The position numbers were made by a program, and so were the translations under genes. From Methanosarcina horonobensis HB-1 = JCM 15518 (GTDB taxonomy: Archaea; Halobacteriota; Methanosarcinia; Methanosarcinales; Methanosarcinaceae), in contig NZ_CP009516.1 in NCBI RefSeq assembly GCF_000970285.1, positions 558,001 through 622,000 on the forward strand: DNA of 64,000 nucleotides, read 5' to 3'. This document shows positions 16,792-26,040 of the stretch, one piece after another; the first letter of the stretch is position 1, and every line of letters begins with the position of its first letter. The notes beneath the pieces are model-generated. The model ran no database searches and was not told the DNA's origin. It saw only the letters and a list, made by a program, of their open reading frames with translations.

Positions 16792-17667
16792 TTATGTTTT
16801 GATGCAGCTTTTTGCATGAGAGGCGATGAACTCTCTCATAAGTTTTGCTCCAAGCATGGCTGTCTGTCCTGAATCATATTCAGGGGCAATTTCCACGATA
16901 TCAAAAGCCATTGAATAAGGAGCAAGAGTTCTTATCGCAGTCCTGACATCCCTGGCACTGAGCCCGAAAGGTTCAGGTGTGCCGAGTCCGGGAGCGTAAG
17001 CAGGATCTATTGCATCCATATCAAGGGAAAGATAGATCTGACTGCAGTCCAGCCATTCAATAACTTCTTTAAGGACTTCTACCATGCCTATGGATTCGAC
17101 GTCATCTGCCGTGTAGTATTTAAGGTTATTCTCCCTGGCAAAAACCCATTCTTCTTCGGGTCCGCTCCTTATGCCTATAGAAACAAGATTCTTTGTAACA
17201 TTCTCCAGAATATTTCTGGATACACAGGCGTGGTTATGCTTGAATCCCCTGTACTCCTGCCTGAGGTCGAAGTGGGCATCAAGGACAAGGACTCCGAAAT
17301 CATCTCCTGCAAACTCGGCACATGCCCTGACCGTAGAATAAGTCAGGGAATGCTCGCCTCCTAGCATAATAGGAAGCTTTCCGTCGTTTAACAGAATCTT
17401 TACTTCTTCGTAAAGATCCCTCAGAGTTTCATCAACCAGGGCTGAAGTCTCCAGATTTCCTGCATCATAAATCGGAAGGTCTACAAGATCTATGTCGAAC
17501 ACAGGGTTATAACTCTCAAAATTTGCAGAAACCTGCCTCATCGCGTCTGGAGCCCAGCGGCTGCCTGCACGGTACGAAGAAGTGTTGTCAAAAGGTACAC
17601 CGAAAATAACATATCGTGCAGATTCGTAGTCTGCAAGAGCGTCTATAAAGGAATTGGGTAAAAACAT
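16792..17667 (-). CDS. speB: Agmatinase (ureohydrolase family)
   Basis: Binuclear-manganese hydrolase that cleaves agmatine to putrescine and urea, in the arginine-agmatine route to archaeal polyamines. The metal-binding motifs are all present: GGEHSLTY (about 102-109), DAHFDLR (about 129-135) and SLDMDAIDPAYAPGLGTPEP (about 214-233). The 291-residue length is typical. The ATG is 77 nt downstream of the aIF5A gene on the same strand, but a hairpin followed by seven T lies between, so expression is probably partly or wholly separate. The grouping still links polyamine supply to hypusination of aIF5A. Arginase or another ureohydrolase is a less likely reading. Confidence 0.92.
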   Translation of the reverse strand: MFLPNSFIDALADYESARYVIFGVPFDNTSSYRAGSRWAPDAMRQVSANFESYNPVFDIDLVDLPIYDAGNLETSALVDETLRDLYEEVKILLNDGKLPIMLGGEHSLTYSTVRACAEFAGDDFGVLVLDAHFDLRQEYRGFKHNHACVSRNILENVTKNLVSIGIRSGPEEEWVFARENNLKYYTADDVESIGMVEVLKEVIEWLDCSQIYLSLDMDAIDPAYAPGLGTPEPFGLSARDVRTAIRTLAPYSMAFDIVEIAPEYDSGQTAMLGAKLMREFIASHAKSCIKT

Positions 17668-17693
17668 ATTCTTACCTGATGTAATTATTTATT

Positions 17694-17722
17694 AAAAAAA
17701 GAGCTCAGGCTGTTAACCTGAG
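17694..17722 (-). terminator. Intrinsic-like terminator between aIF5A and agmatinase
   Basis: On the minus strand CTCAGG (17722-17717) and CCTGAG (17709-17704) form a 6-bp stem with a 7-nt loop, then CTCTTTTTTT. It is well placed to end or attenuate the aIF5A transcript before speB. Confidence 0.55.
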
Positions 17723-17744
17723 TTTTTGCCTGTTTTTCAGGGAC

Positions 17745-18131
17745 TTATGTTCTTATATCGAGTTTGACTTTTCCGAGGGCTGTGATATAAGACACCTCTT
17801 CACCCTCTTTTACTCTGTCCTTGTATTCATCGGGGATTATAATCTCAAAGGTTGAGAAGTCTCCCATGTCCATAAGCTGGGCAATGTTTCCAGTAATTGA
17901 GATTATCTGAGCGCTCTTCCTTTCCACGATCGGGACATAGATTTTATTTGCAACGGAGCCTATGTAGGAACGTTTCTGGCCGTCAAAGAGGCCTATAGCC
18001 TCTACCCTTGCCTTTGCAGCTCCATGTTTCCCTGGTTTGGACTTGGTAATGCTTTTTATAACACATGCTTCGTCGTCAATAATTACATATTTCCCTTCTT
18101 TAAGGTCTTTTACTTCTACCTGCTGTTTCAT
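17745..18131 (-). CDS. eif5A: Translation initiation factor 5A (aIF5A)
   Basis: A 128-residue archaeal eIF5A homologue, which promotes peptide-bond formation on stalling sequences. The hypusination loop SKPGKHGAAKARV is intact, with the Lys of PGKHG (about residue 36) as the site for deoxyhypusine or a related modification. The C-terminal OB-fold (about 70-128) follows. Agmatinase, in the polyamine route supplying the modification, is the next gene downstream. Family assignment is unambiguous. Confidence 0.97.
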   Translation of the reverse strand: MKQQVEVKDLKEGKYVIIDDEACVIKSITKSKPGKHGAAKARVEAIGLFDGQKRSYIGSVANKIYVPIVERKSAQIISITGNIAQLMDMGDFSTFEIIIPDEYKDRVKEGEEVSYITALGKVKLDIRT

Positions 18132-18596
18132 AGTGATTCTCCCTTACGTTTTAAGATCTATAATAAGCTGTAAACGCCATACCGGATTTGATCGAAAGTT
18201 TTTCAGTGTCAATTCCGGCGAAGTGGTATAAGAAGGCTTTTCTAATTTTTAAGCCTGTCTACCCTTTCATCCATACTTTGCTTAACTGCTCTGTATAGAA
18301 AAGCTGGAAAGTAGTTACTACCTGAATGCCTGTATAACTTCACAGGTCGAGACTAATACGATTAATTATCCTAGAGTATATAACGCTTATGCGAGATTTT
18401 GTTTTTTCGGGCATAGTTTCAGATAAAATATTTCGAAATATTGGTCAATTGCTCTAATTAGGGTAAGCAGTTAAGGTTTAAAGGACAAAAAAGACCATTT
18501 AAATAAAATCTGTATGGACTCTATTCCGAAAAATATTCCGATGAATATTCCGAATATTTTTCCGTATGTAAAATCCTTGACTACGCTCATTTTTCT
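18132..18596. other. Intergenic region upstream of aIF5A
   Basis: About 465 nt between the aIF5A start and the stop of the AOR-like gene. It holds three close ATTCCG(A) units at 18521-18560 (tattccgaaaaatattccg, then attccgaat); otherwise it is AT-rich leader and promoter sequence. No gene was seen. Confidence 0.45.
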
Positions 18597-20318
18597 TTAA
18601 CAGCCGATTTCCAATTCTCCAAGTTTTTCCCGAAGGGGTACCCCCTCTTTATCCCAGCCCCGATAATGGTAATACTCCTCAAGGGCTGCCTCAAATTCCT
18701 GTCGTCTTAAGAATCCATTTCCTTTTTCTGCACTGCCAGCTTCGAACAGCCTTTCAGGAAGGGTATCGTCTTTTCGCGTGAAACCCGCTTTCAGATTATA
18801 AATTCTCTCCAGATTCCAGATCCTTTCTCCCGTTTTCAGGAGTTTGGCAGGTGAAATTTCTATCTCGGCACCGGAGTGTAAAAGGGCTGAACAAAGCTCT
18901 TCGTTGATGGCAAAAACCGAGAACGGGCAGAGCACAAGTGAATCAAGTACAGCAGTCAGGTTTTCAAAGACCTGCAGAATTCCAGCTTTTCCTTTAAGGG
19001 CGAAACGGTCGAGAAGTAAAGGTTTTCCGAGAACCTCCGGTCCTATCATAAAGGCTGTAAGGTAATCTCCACCATGACAGGAGGTAGCATAAGCAAGAGC
19101 CTGTCCTTTAATCCTCCTGGGATCAAAACCTGCAATTTCAAGTCCTTTCACGTCCATACTCAGGTCTTCTCTCTCCCGGGCTGAGAAATATCTCCGTGCT
19201 CCTTTCCCAGGCTCGTTTCCTTCCCCTATTTCTTCAAGCAAGGTTTCAATTCTCTTTGCTTCGATTTTCTCTGACTTGAATTCTGCAAGAGCACCGAGTA
19301 CGGAACCTGCAGAGATAGGGTCAAGTCCGTAATCTTTACATATCCTGTCTGCCAGGAGCACCGAGTTAAAATCCGGATTTTCAAGGTTAAACCCGAAAGC
19401 CCATAGAGAATCGTAGTCAGGTAGAATTTGTCCTGTCTTCCTTATCCTTCGTTTACAGCCCAGGGGGCAGGCAGGGCAGCTTTCCTTCTCAAGTTCAAGG
19501 CTGGATTTAATATACTCTCCTGAGAACATATCCGCAAAAGGAGTTCCTCTCACGGAAAAGTTTCTGCAGGGAATGAGGTCCATATAATCCAGAAGTTTTA
19601 CAAACGCAGGAGTACCATACTTTGCAAGTCCTTTGGAGAGTACAGGATTTGCTTCAAAAAGTTTCAACGTTTTTGTCTTAAGGTTTTCAAAACTTTCGGG
19701 GCTGGCAGGTAAGAGTTCTTTTTTTCCTTTTACGGCCACTGCTTTCAGCAGCTTTGAGCCTGCAACCGCTCCCAGGCCTCCCCTCCCGCTGTGAATGGAA
19801 TCGATCACAAAAGAAGAAACAAGAACTTCTTTTTCTCCGGCCCTGCCTATGCAGGCAACGCTTCCTTTATCTTTCAGGGCATCAGTACATGCTTCTGTGT
19901 TTTTTCCCCAGAGACTTCCTGCATGTGCAATTTTTATTTCTTCTCCCCTTATCTCTACAAAGGAAGGACTCCCTGCTTTTCCGATAATAACCAGGGCATC
20001 GATTTCAGCTTTCCTTAGTTCCCTCCCAAAACCTCCACCTGCATTCCAGCTGAACACCGTGCCTGTGAGAGGGGATTTTGATGTAATAACCGCCCCTGAG
20101 GACATGGGAACAAGACCTGTAAGCGGTCCGGAAGTAAAAACAAGGGGATTTTCCGGGCTGAGGGGGTCAATGTCAGGTTTTGCAAGCTCGCTAAGCAGTT
20201 TTACTCCCAGTCCCCTGCCGCCTATGTACCTGCGAATTAACTCTTCATCGGTACTCTTAACAGTAATCAATCCCGAGCTAAGGTCTATGTATATTGTTTT
20301 TCCTTTCCAGCCAGTCAT
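18597..20318 (-). CDS. Aldehyde:ferredoxin oxidoreductase family protein (tungstopterin)
   Basis: A 573-residue member of the tungsten-containing aldehyde:ferredoxin oxidoreductase family, which oxidises aldehydes to acids with ferredoxin as acceptor. The N-terminal family segment is clear (IYIDLSSGLITVK, IGGRGLGVKLL, FTSGPLTG, and SKSPLTGTVFSWNAGGGFG). The iron-sulfur cysteines include CPACPLGC (about residues 281-288), with a further Cys near residue 467. Which of the AOR, FOR, GAPOR or WOR subgroups it belongs to cannot be decided; substrate unknown. The ATG is followed by a normal family start. It is divergent from the Nudix gene and not in an operon. Confidence 0.9.
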   Translation of the reverse strand: MTGWKGKTIYIDLSSGLITVKSTDEELIRRYIGGRGLGVKLLSELAKPDIDPLSPENPLVFTSGPLTGLVPMSSGAVITSKSPLTGTVFSWNAGGGFGRELRKAEIDALVIIGKAGSPSFVEIRGEEIKIAHAGSLWGKNTEACTDALKDKGSVACIGRAGEKEVLVSSFVIDSIHSGRGGLGAVAGSKLLKAVAVKGKKELLPASPESFENLKTKTLKLFEANPVLSKGLAKYGTPAFVKLLDYMDLIPCRNFSVRGTPFADMFSGEYIKSSLELEKESCPACPLGCKRRIRKTGQILPDYDSLWAFGFNLENPDFNSVLLADRICKDYGLDPISAGSVLGALAEFKSEKIEAKRIETLLEEIGEGNEPGKGARRYFSAREREDLSMDVKGLEIAGFDPRRIKGQALAYATSCHGGDYLTAFMIGPEVLGKPLLLDRFALKGKAGILQVFENLTAVLDSLVLCPFSVFAINEELCSALLHSGAEIEISPAKLLKTGERIWNLERIYNLKAGFTRKDDTLPERLFEAGSAEKGNGFLRRQEFEAALEEYYHYRGWDKEGVPLREKLGELEIGC

Positions 20319-20482
20319 ATCAAAATCCCTTTTTCAGATCTCTTTACCTTTTCAAATCTCTTCATCTTTTTCGTAATTATTTCTGGTGCTTATCTATTGA
20401 AGATAGCCTTTAATTAGAATCCGTATCGTGAAAATCTTGAAAGAGCCAGTCTTTAAGAGAAATAAACCTTAGATAATATTAC

Positions 20483-20920
20483 ATGAATCTGGAGAAACCT
20501 TATGTTGTTTCTGTATACGCCCTTGTCCGGAACGAGAAAGGAGAATTCTTACTTCTCAGACGCTCGGAAAACTCCCGCACTAATCCTGGAAAATGGGATC
20601 TTCCAGGCGGAAAGGTGAACCCGGATGAGGCGCTTAAAGAAGGGGTTACACGCGAGGTATGGGAGGAGACCGAAATTTCAATTGTCCCGGGGGATATTGC
20701 AGGGGAGGTAAACTTTGAGCTTCCGGAAAAAAAGGTTATTGCTATTGTATTTGATGGGGGATACGTTGTCTCTGATGTTAAATTAAGTTACGAACACATG
20801 GAATACGCCTGGCTCTCTCTTGAAAATATTCTTTCAATGGAGGAGCTTCCTATTTATTTCAGAGATTTCTTCAAAGAGTTTGCTAATGAGAATAAACCTC
20901 CTTCTGACCTTCCTATCTAA
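20483..20920 (+). CDS. Nudix hydrolase
   Basis: A 145-residue Nudix-fold pyrophosphohydrolase, a family that cleaves nucleoside diphosphates linked to other groups. The Nudix box is GKVNPDEALKEGVTREVWEE, followed by TEI. It matches Gx5Ex7REUxEExGU except that the final Gly is Glu. The catalytic Glu residues of REVWEE are present, so activity is likely. The substrate could be a dNTP, ADP-ribose or another nucleotide. No clear Shine-Dalgarno precedes the ATG. It stands alone, divergent from the AOR-like gene. Confidence 0.9.
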   Translation: MNLEKPYVVSVYALVRNEKGEFLLLRRSENSRTNPGKWDLPGGKVNPDEALKEGVTREVWEETEISIVPGDIAGEVNFELPEKKVIAIVFDGGYVVSDVKLSYEHMEYAWLSLENILSMEELPIYFRDFFKEFANENKPPSDLPI

Positions 20921-21051
20921 CTGGAAGGCTATTCGTTAAAGACAATTTTACATTTTTTCCGGAATATTTCTAATTTTTTGAGATTTCTTAAGATATTCTA
21001 AACTTTCCAGATTATCTGAAGCTTTTCAGGAATACGTTTCTCAGCGTCTAC

Positions 21052-21762
21052 TCATGTTTCTTCATTGAAGCACTCATCCTCAAGTTTTTTTCTTTTTCTC
21101 CGGCTGTACTGCCAGCTTATTCCAAGGAACAGGAGAACTATAAGAGCCAGAAAACCCGCAGCACGCAGCAAGCTCCCGTACTTGCTCAGCAATATGGGAT
21201 TTATATTATCTCTCATTTCGTACTCTGGGTACATTATATCCCTTGGGTTATTGCTATGTCCGAGACCAAGAGCATGCCCTAACTCATGCTTTGAAATAGT
21301 AAGCATTGTCGAATCTCCATACTGGCGCCATCCTCTGCCCTGATAGTTTCCAACCTCAAGGACCATATCTACTTTAACGAAACGGTCTCCAGATATTCTT
21401 GGTTTTGCATAACCTGCCACGCCCGAAGGAGCACCTTCGATACTCTCCAGGTTTTCAATCCATCTTATTCTGATGTCTGCTTCTTCGGAGTCAACAATCT
21501 CAAAAACAGGGGTATAGTCGAGATTCCCGTTTCCTCCTTCTTCCCAGTATTTGAGGGCTTTTTCTATCTGCTCATAGTACGTAGGACTGTAATGGAGTGG
21601 GGTATTTTCATCGTCTATGTATACTGTAATTGGGGAATGATCCCAGGGGTTATCAAGAATCTTTTCCGAACCTGTTCCGGACACAGCTGAAACGGCAGGT
21701 ATAAAAACTACCGTTAGTAGTACGAAGGATAAAGTTATTAGATACTTATTGTTCCGGTTAAT
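21052..21762 (-). CDS. Matrixin-like zinc metalloprotease with signal peptide and C-terminal anchor; start codon uncertain (possibly ATT)
   Basis: Secreted, membrane-tethered metallopeptidase of the metzincin (M10/matrixin) type. The zinc motif HELGHALGLGH is followed by the Met-turn DIMYP, and a C-terminal hydrophobic helix (AAGFLALIVLLFLGISW) with an Arg/Lys-rich tail anchors it in the membrane. The first standard start is GTG at 21684, but this would remove an excellent signal peptide encoded in frame immediately upstream: RNNK, hydrophobic YLITLSFVLLTVVFI, then PAVSA cleavage region. Between the in-frame TAA at 21789 and that GTG there is no ATG, GTG or TTG; I use ATT at 21762 provisionally, with GGGGG about 9 nt upstream. 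A decayed start codon is the alternative. Substrate unknown. Confidence 0.82.
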   Translation of the reverse strand: MNRNNKYLITLSFVLLTVVFIPAVSAVSGTGSEKILDNPWDHSPITVYIDDENTPLHYSPTYYEQIEKALKYWEEGGNGNLDYTPVFEIVDSEEADIRIRWIENLESIEGAPSGVAGYAKPRISGDRFVKVDMVLEVGNYQGRGWRQYGDSTMLTISKHELGHALGLGHSNNPRDIMYPEYEMRDNINPILLSKYGSLLRAAGFLALIVLLFLGISWQYSRRKRKKLEDECFNEET

Positions 21763-22101
21763 GCGAGTAAACCCCCGTATCGTTAATTAATTTAGTTTAT
21801 TTTTCTTTCAGGTAATCCTGCTGTACGGGTATGAGGTATAATTTCTGTGCTAGTTTTAATAGTTTACAGAGTGAGTTTACTAAACCTAAAAACGTCTTTC
21901 CAAAAATAAGTTTTAAAGTTATAAGAACCTTGACCCTGAGAACCTTGCAGCCATCTATTTAATGTCTATCTGGATCCAGGCTTACAACGCGATTTTTAAC
22001 TTTAAGCAGATAAAAAGACCTTTTTTAAAAATAAATCTTGAAAATTGAACTTCTGATAGGTGAACCCTGAGAAGTTAAACTTCCGGAGCTTTGCTCTCTT
22101 C
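21763..22101. other. Intergenic region
   Basis: About 340 nt between the leftward protease start and the end of the AhpD-like gene. It should hold the protease promoter; no definite box or RNA was identified. Confidence 0.4.
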
Positions 22102-22596
22102 TTATTTTACATTCGCTCCGGCTATATTACATACCTCACAATCAGGGTCGCAACATTGCTCTTCTTCTTTTTCTTTATCTTTTCCATTTTTTTTCTCATT
22201 TTCATCAGGGAATTCTGAGGCTAAAGCCCTTGTACTTTCTGCAAGTACTGCGGCATTGGATAGGGATGCTCCTATCATTATTGCAGAAAATATTTTTTCT
22301 TTCGGAATTCCTTTTCTTTTTGCTATTCTTAAATGCATTTTCAGGCAATGTTCACAGCGAAGGGCAGAAGCCACACCAATGGAAATAAGCTCCACGGTTT
22401 CCTGATCGAGATTTTTAAACTCGCGCATTATGGAGTTGTCATAAAGGGTCTTCGGAATGAAGATCTCAGGGAGATCTTTCATAAAATTCATAATATACGG
22501 GACTTCTCCATATTGCTTCCGGACATCATCAAGGAGCTCCGGAATGACTTTCTCGGGATCACTTTTCAAAATTTCCACAATATCCTCAAGTTCCAT
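22102..22596 (-). CDS. Carboxymuconolactone decarboxylase/AhpD-family protein
   Basis: A 164-residue AhpD-like alkylhydroperoxidase-family protein, probably a thiol-based antioxidant enzyme or disulfide reductase. The active-site motif CEHCLKMHLRIAKRKG (C-x2-C-x3-H, about residues 81-96) is intact. The C-terminal tail has a run of Glu/Lys (KDKEKEEEQ) and then four further cysteines (CCDPDCEVC), a short metal- or redox-type tail that is not part of the usual fold. The start is ATG preceded by GGTGGTTTCTT. It lies just downstream of the MCR-activation genes on the same strand but after a 143-nt gap. Confidence 0.85.
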   Translation of the reverse strand: MELEDIVEILKSDPEKVIPELLDDVRKQYGEVPYIMNFMKDLPEIFIPKTLYDNSIMREFKNLDQETVELISIGVASALRCEHCLKMHLRIAKRKGIPKEKIFSAIMIGASLSNAAVLAESTRALASEFPDENEKKNGKDKEKEEEQCCDPDCEVCNIAGANVK

Positions 22597-22739
22597 AAGA
22601 AACCACCAGCATAGATTAACGTGGAAACCGGGCTAGACACCGTTTTCCGGGTCGGGCTTTACAGTTTTAAGGATAAGTGAAAAGGCACAAACCCAGTAAA
22701 AATGTAAAGTAGATACTTTTTAGCTCAACAGAATCCGGG

Positions 22740-23675
22740 TCAAATTGCAAAACCAACGTCAGACTTAGATTTGATTTTTATCAATATATAATTTTTCATT
22801 TTTGACCTGGAAATATTTGCAAGCTCGGAAAGAGTCACTCCTTCATCAAACTCCAGATTTTCTATTTTTTCATGGAATTCGTCATACGGCAGTTTGACTC
22901 TGAGTCCATCAAGCTGAAGGGTGAGCGGAGCAGGGGAGAGGACGGTGCGGATTTCCGGAACCTGGTTTTCGATCTCCTTCATAACCCGCGCAGGAAGCAC
23001 TGCAAGCGGATCTTTTGCCTGCTGTTTGCGGATATTGTCCGCTATCTTTGAGACTCCTTCGTTAAGGCTGTCAAGGGCATTAACTTCCTCGGTTCTTCTT
23101 AGTCTGTGAGAAACTCTTCCGATATTACCTATGTAAAGGTCTGCTCCGGGAACATCTTCCGTTTTCAACTCAACAGGCCCTCCGGTAACTACAATAGGTA
23201 TCTCAATGCCTTCAAAAAGCTTCGGCTTCTTCTTTGTAATGCAGTCGCTGAAAGACCCGAAGGTGAATACCGCAATATCATGCTCGTTAATCAGTTTCCT
23301 TTCGTAGTCCATTGACAGGGATACCCTTCGCCCCATTCCTCTTGCGAGCCCTATCATGTTTGTATTGGCTCCGGGGTGGCGGAGGTATTCTGCTACATCG
23401 CAGGCTGAGTGAGGAAGATGATGGGAAGCAAGCGTAGGGGAGACAACTGCAATCTCCACACCTGTAAGAGGTGCTTCCATCAGGACTCCGAGAAGCTCGT
23501 CCGAGAGCTTTTTTACAACATTAACGTCTTTTTCAGGGATAAGCATTATAAGATTGACTTCAGTCCCGGTAACCACTTTCTGGATTATGTAGCCTCCGAG
23601 GTCTTCCATCAGTTCGATTAAAAGCCCGTGCTTATGGACTCCACCGGTGTAAAGATAGGGTAGGAGTACAGCCAT
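22740..23675 (-). CDS. mmp7: Methanogenesis marker protein 7
   Basis: A 311-residue methanogen-specific protein (methanogenesis marker 7), known as a subunit of the ATP-dependent MCR activation complex with McrC, Mmp3, Mmp17 and component A2. Characteristic segments are LLPYLYTGGVHKHGLLIELM at the N-terminus, HHLPHSACDVAEYLRHPGAN and FGSFSDCITKKKPKLFEG. The start ATG is preceded by GGAGGGG, and it begins 1 nt after the mmp17 stop, so it is the last gene of the tightly packed activation unit. Its exact role in reductive activation of F430 is not fixed; identity is well supported by sequence and context. Confidence 0.92.
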   Translation of the reverse strand: MAVLLPYLYTGGVHKHGLLIELMEDLGGYIIQKVVTGTEVNLIMLIPEKDVNVVKKLSDELLGVLMEAPLTGVEIAVVSPTLASHHLPHSACDVAEYLRHPGANTNMIGLARGMGRRVSLSMDYERKLINEHDIAVFTFGSFSDCITKKKPKLFEGIEIPIVVTGGPVELKTEDVPGADLYIGNIGRVSHRLRRTEEVNALDSLNEGVSKIADNIRKQQAKDPLAVLPARVMKEIENQVPEIRTVLSPAPLTLQLDGLRVKLPYDEFHEKIENLEFDEGVTLSELANISRSKMKNYILIKIKSKSDVGFAI

Positions 23676-23676
23676 T

Positions 23677-24276
23677 TTATTTTTCCCCTCCTTCCGTCAA
23701 TTCGTCGAGCATTGCTCCTGCTTCTTCAATCCACTCACGTTTCAAAGCTTCTTCGGATGCTACGAAAACAAAGTGGTTACCTTTATACAGGTGGTAGCGA
23801 ACTCTGAAACCTTCGGGAGTTGCCCGGATTGCGAAATCCACGAGGTTTTCATGGAGCCTGTGCCTGGGGTCTGCAACCATCATTTCTTTGATAAAAGCAG
23901 CCTCTTCCGCAGGCTTATCCGTACTTATGGTTACAGTCCAGCGGTCAGGCTGGCTGATGTTTGCTTTTCCGTAGCGTTCCCAGAGTTTTACGAGCAGTTC
24001 CGGGATGTACTGTTCTTTTTTGATCGAGATTACCACTTCACCGGCGACAGGCTTTGATTCTACATCGGCAATATCAATTGTCGTAACCTTGGTGCCTACA
24101 TCCCTGAGGATGATTGCCATCTGGAAGAGGGAGTCTTCAGGCTTCAGCACTACCTTTATCCTTCCTATTGCAGGGGCAAGCTTGAGACTTGCAAGGTTGT
24201 CCTCAATAATCTTCCTGTAAAACTCCTGCTCCGAATCAATTGCTGACTCGACAACAAAGGTCTCAAGCGAATCCAT
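23677..24276 (-). CDS. mmp17: Methanogenesis marker protein 17
   Basis: A 199-residue methanogen-specific protein (marker 17), another subunit of the MCR activation complex. I chose the ATG at 24276 (MDSLETFVVESAID) because GAGGT lies 5 nt before it; the frame extends 11 codons further to 24309, into the mmp15 gene. With this start the gap from mmp15 is 7 nt. No catalytic motif is visible; family recognition relies on the overall sequence (AIGRIKVVLKPEDSLFQMAI, IAIRATPEGFRVRYHLYKGN-like segments) and on its position between mmp15 and mmp7. Confidence 0.88.
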   Translation of the reverse strand: MDSLETFVVESAIDSEQEFYRKIIEDNLASLKLAPAIGRIKVVLKPEDSLFQMAIILRDVGTKVTTIDIADVESKPVAGEVVISIKKEQYIPELLVKLWERYGKANISQPDRWTVTISTDKPAEEAAFIKEMMVADPRHRLHENLVDFAIRATPEGFRVRYHLYKGNHFVFVASEEALKREWIEEAGAMLDELTEGGEK

Positions 24277-24283
24277 TCTGACC

Positions 24284-25531
24284 TCACTCCTCCACATAGC
24301 CTGAGGCAAGAAGGGCTGCTCCTACCGCCCCTATGAGGTGGGAGTTTTCTGGCACAAGGACATCGATCTTAAGGAGCCTTCCAAGGGCTTTTGGTACTCC
24401 CTCGATCAGGGAAGATCCGCCCACAAGGATCAGCGGTTCTCTTACGTCTACTTCCTGTAGCTGTTGCTCATAGATCTGCTCTACCACACTATAGCAGGCA
24501 GCAGCTGCCACGTCTTCAGGAGTAGCTCCTCTGGCAAGGGAATTTACAAGGGACTGAATCCCGAAAACTATACAGTAGCTGTTCATGGATACATTTTCAT
24601 GCATGCCTTTAACTGCAAGAGCCCCAAGTTCGGTAATATCCACACCGAGACGCTTTGAGATCATTTCAAAGAAACGTCCCGACGCTCCAGCGCAGATTCC
24701 GCCCATTGTAAACATTCCGGGAATTCCGTCTTCAACCGAAATTGCCTTGTTGTCCATCCCGCCTATATCGATAACTGTTGCAGGACCTCTTTGTCTGTCC
24801 GCAAGGTAAACTGCTCCTTTCGAGTTGACGGTAATTTCTTCCTGGATAAGCTGGGCCTTGAAGTGATTTCCTATAAGGAATCGCCCGTATCCTGTCGTGC
24901 CCAGAGCCTGAACTTCTTCTCTTGAGACTCCTGCTTCTTCAAGAGCCTGAGAGTATGCTTCTTCGGCGCTTTCAAGGACTTTTGTTGTGGGCACCCAGCC
25001 TTTACCTATTATTTTATTGTCCTTCATAACCACGGCTTTCGTGGTTGTTGATCCCGAATCTATTCCTGCGGTCAGTCCTTTTTGAACTTCCCTTGTAAGA
25101 AGGTGCCTGCGTCTGACAATTGTGGTCAGTGCTTCCAGGCGAGTGAGAAGAGTACCTGCAGTGGTACTCTCGGTAAAAGAATAGCTAATTACCGGAATAT
25201 TCGAATGTCTGTGGATGTACCTTCTGACCTCGTTTCGTACGATAGCTCCTTCGGCGCAGCGGAAGCATGTAGTAATGAAGACTCCGTCCACATTGGTCGT
25301 GCCTTCAACTACAGCCTTTGCCCGTGCCATCATAAGTCTCAGGTCTCCGCTTGCAACCTCAAGCCCGAATTCCCTGCCAATGGTATCTATGGATGCAACA
25401 TCAATTTCAGGGAACACGAATTTTGCATTTACTTTGGCTGCTGCCTCATCAAATTCAGGCTGAACTCCTGCATATTCGGAGCCACAGGATACAAGGGCGA
25501 TCTTGACAACTCCGGAATCTTCAGCGCTCAT
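24284..25531 (-). CDS. mmp15: Methanogenesis marker protein 15 (BadF/BcrA-type ATPase)
   Basis: A 415-residue ASKHA-fold ATPase of the activator type found with 2-hydroxyacyl-CoA dehydratase and benzoyl-CoA reductase, here the methanogen-specific marker 15. The nucleotide-binding signature is [18 protein letters not shown] (about 154-171), followed by [15 protein letters not shown] (about 252-266) and [14 protein letters not shown] (about 274-287), where the Cys may ligate a bridging [4Fe-4S] cluster. The N-terminal third has further cysteines ([19 protein letters not shown]). ATP-driven low-potential electron transfer for MCR maturation is a reasonable inference. It overlaps mmp5 by 4 nt (ATGA). 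Confidence 0.9.
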   Translation of the reverse strand: MSAEDSGVVKIALVSCGSEYAGVQPEFDEAAAKVNAKFVFPEIDVASIDTIGREFGLEVASGDLRLMMARAKAVVEGTTNVDGVFITTCFRCAEGAIVRNEVRRYIHRHSNIPVISYSFTESTTAGTLLTRLEALTTIVRRRHLLTREVQKGLTAGIDSGSTTTKAVVMKDNKIIGKGWVPTTKVLESAEEAYSQALEEAGVSREEVQALGTTGYGRFLIGNHFKAQLIQEEITVNSKGAVYLADRQRGPATVIDIGGMDNKAISVEDGIPGMFTMGGICAGASGRFFEMISKRLGVDITELGALAVKGMHENVSMNSYCIVFGIQSLVNSLARGATPEDVAAAACYSVVEQIYEQQLQEVDVREPLILVGGSSLIEGVPKALGRLLKIDVLVPENSHLIGAVGAALLASGYVEE

Positions 25532-26040
25532 TTTTTGTCCTCCTTTTCTTCCGGTTTTTCCTCTTCTGCCTTTTCCTCTTCTTCTGATTTTTCTTTTGGC
25601 AGCGAACTAAGGAATTCCGCGATTTTGTTTACAAAATCACGGGCTTCTTCGTCAGACTCCGGGTATTTTACTTCAAGTATAGGGACATTTTTTGAGCGGA
25701 TAAGATATTTCATTAACTCATTTGTGCGATTACAGCCCACGCAACCAAAATTTGTGGGCGGGTTTTCAACTATAATTGCAGCTTCCGTTTCTTCTATCAG
25801 AGGTCCAATAAGTGCCATTCTTCCCCTTACTCCAGCCGGCACTTCAATTGCAGCATATTTAAGACCCAATTTAGGATCTTCAGAAGTGATATTGATAGGA
25901 GGAGAATCCAGGCTAATGTTTGTAACTTTTTCTCTTATTTGGCTCATCATAGTAAGGGGTTTGTGCCCGAAACGCTCAACCAGGTCGGCAAGAATAAGAC
26001 TGTTTATAGGGTAAATGAAAACTTTTGCCAAAAAATTCAC
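25528..26040 (-). CDS. mmp5: Methanogenesis marker protein 5
   Basis: A 170-residue methanogen-specific protein (marker 5). Recognisable parts are the N-terminal [20 protein letters not shown] and a cysteine region [14 protein letters not shown] (about 111-124), a C-x2-C pair; the C-terminus is very rich in Glu and Lys. The start is GTG and overlaps the stop of mmp6 (GTGA), and its own stop overlaps the start of mmp15, so translational coupling is likely. Its individual function is not established. Confidence 0.88.
   Translation of the reverse strand: MNFLAKVFIYPINSLILADLVERFGHKPLTMMSQIREKVTNISLDSPPINITSEDPKLGLKYAAIEVPAGVRGRMALIGPLIEETEAAIIVENPPTNFGCVGCNRTNELMKYLIRSKNVPILEVKYPESDEEARDFVNKIAEFLSSLPKEKSEEEEKAEEEKPEEKEDKK

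Noticed and set aside
16792-16806. Short poly-T at the agmatinase 3' end as a terminator
   Set aside because: No stable stem precedes it on the minus strand.
25082-26014. Long reading frame antisense to mmp15 and mmp5
   Set aside because: It is a mirror of the well-supported leftward marker genes; composition is Ser/Phe-rich as expected for antisense frames.
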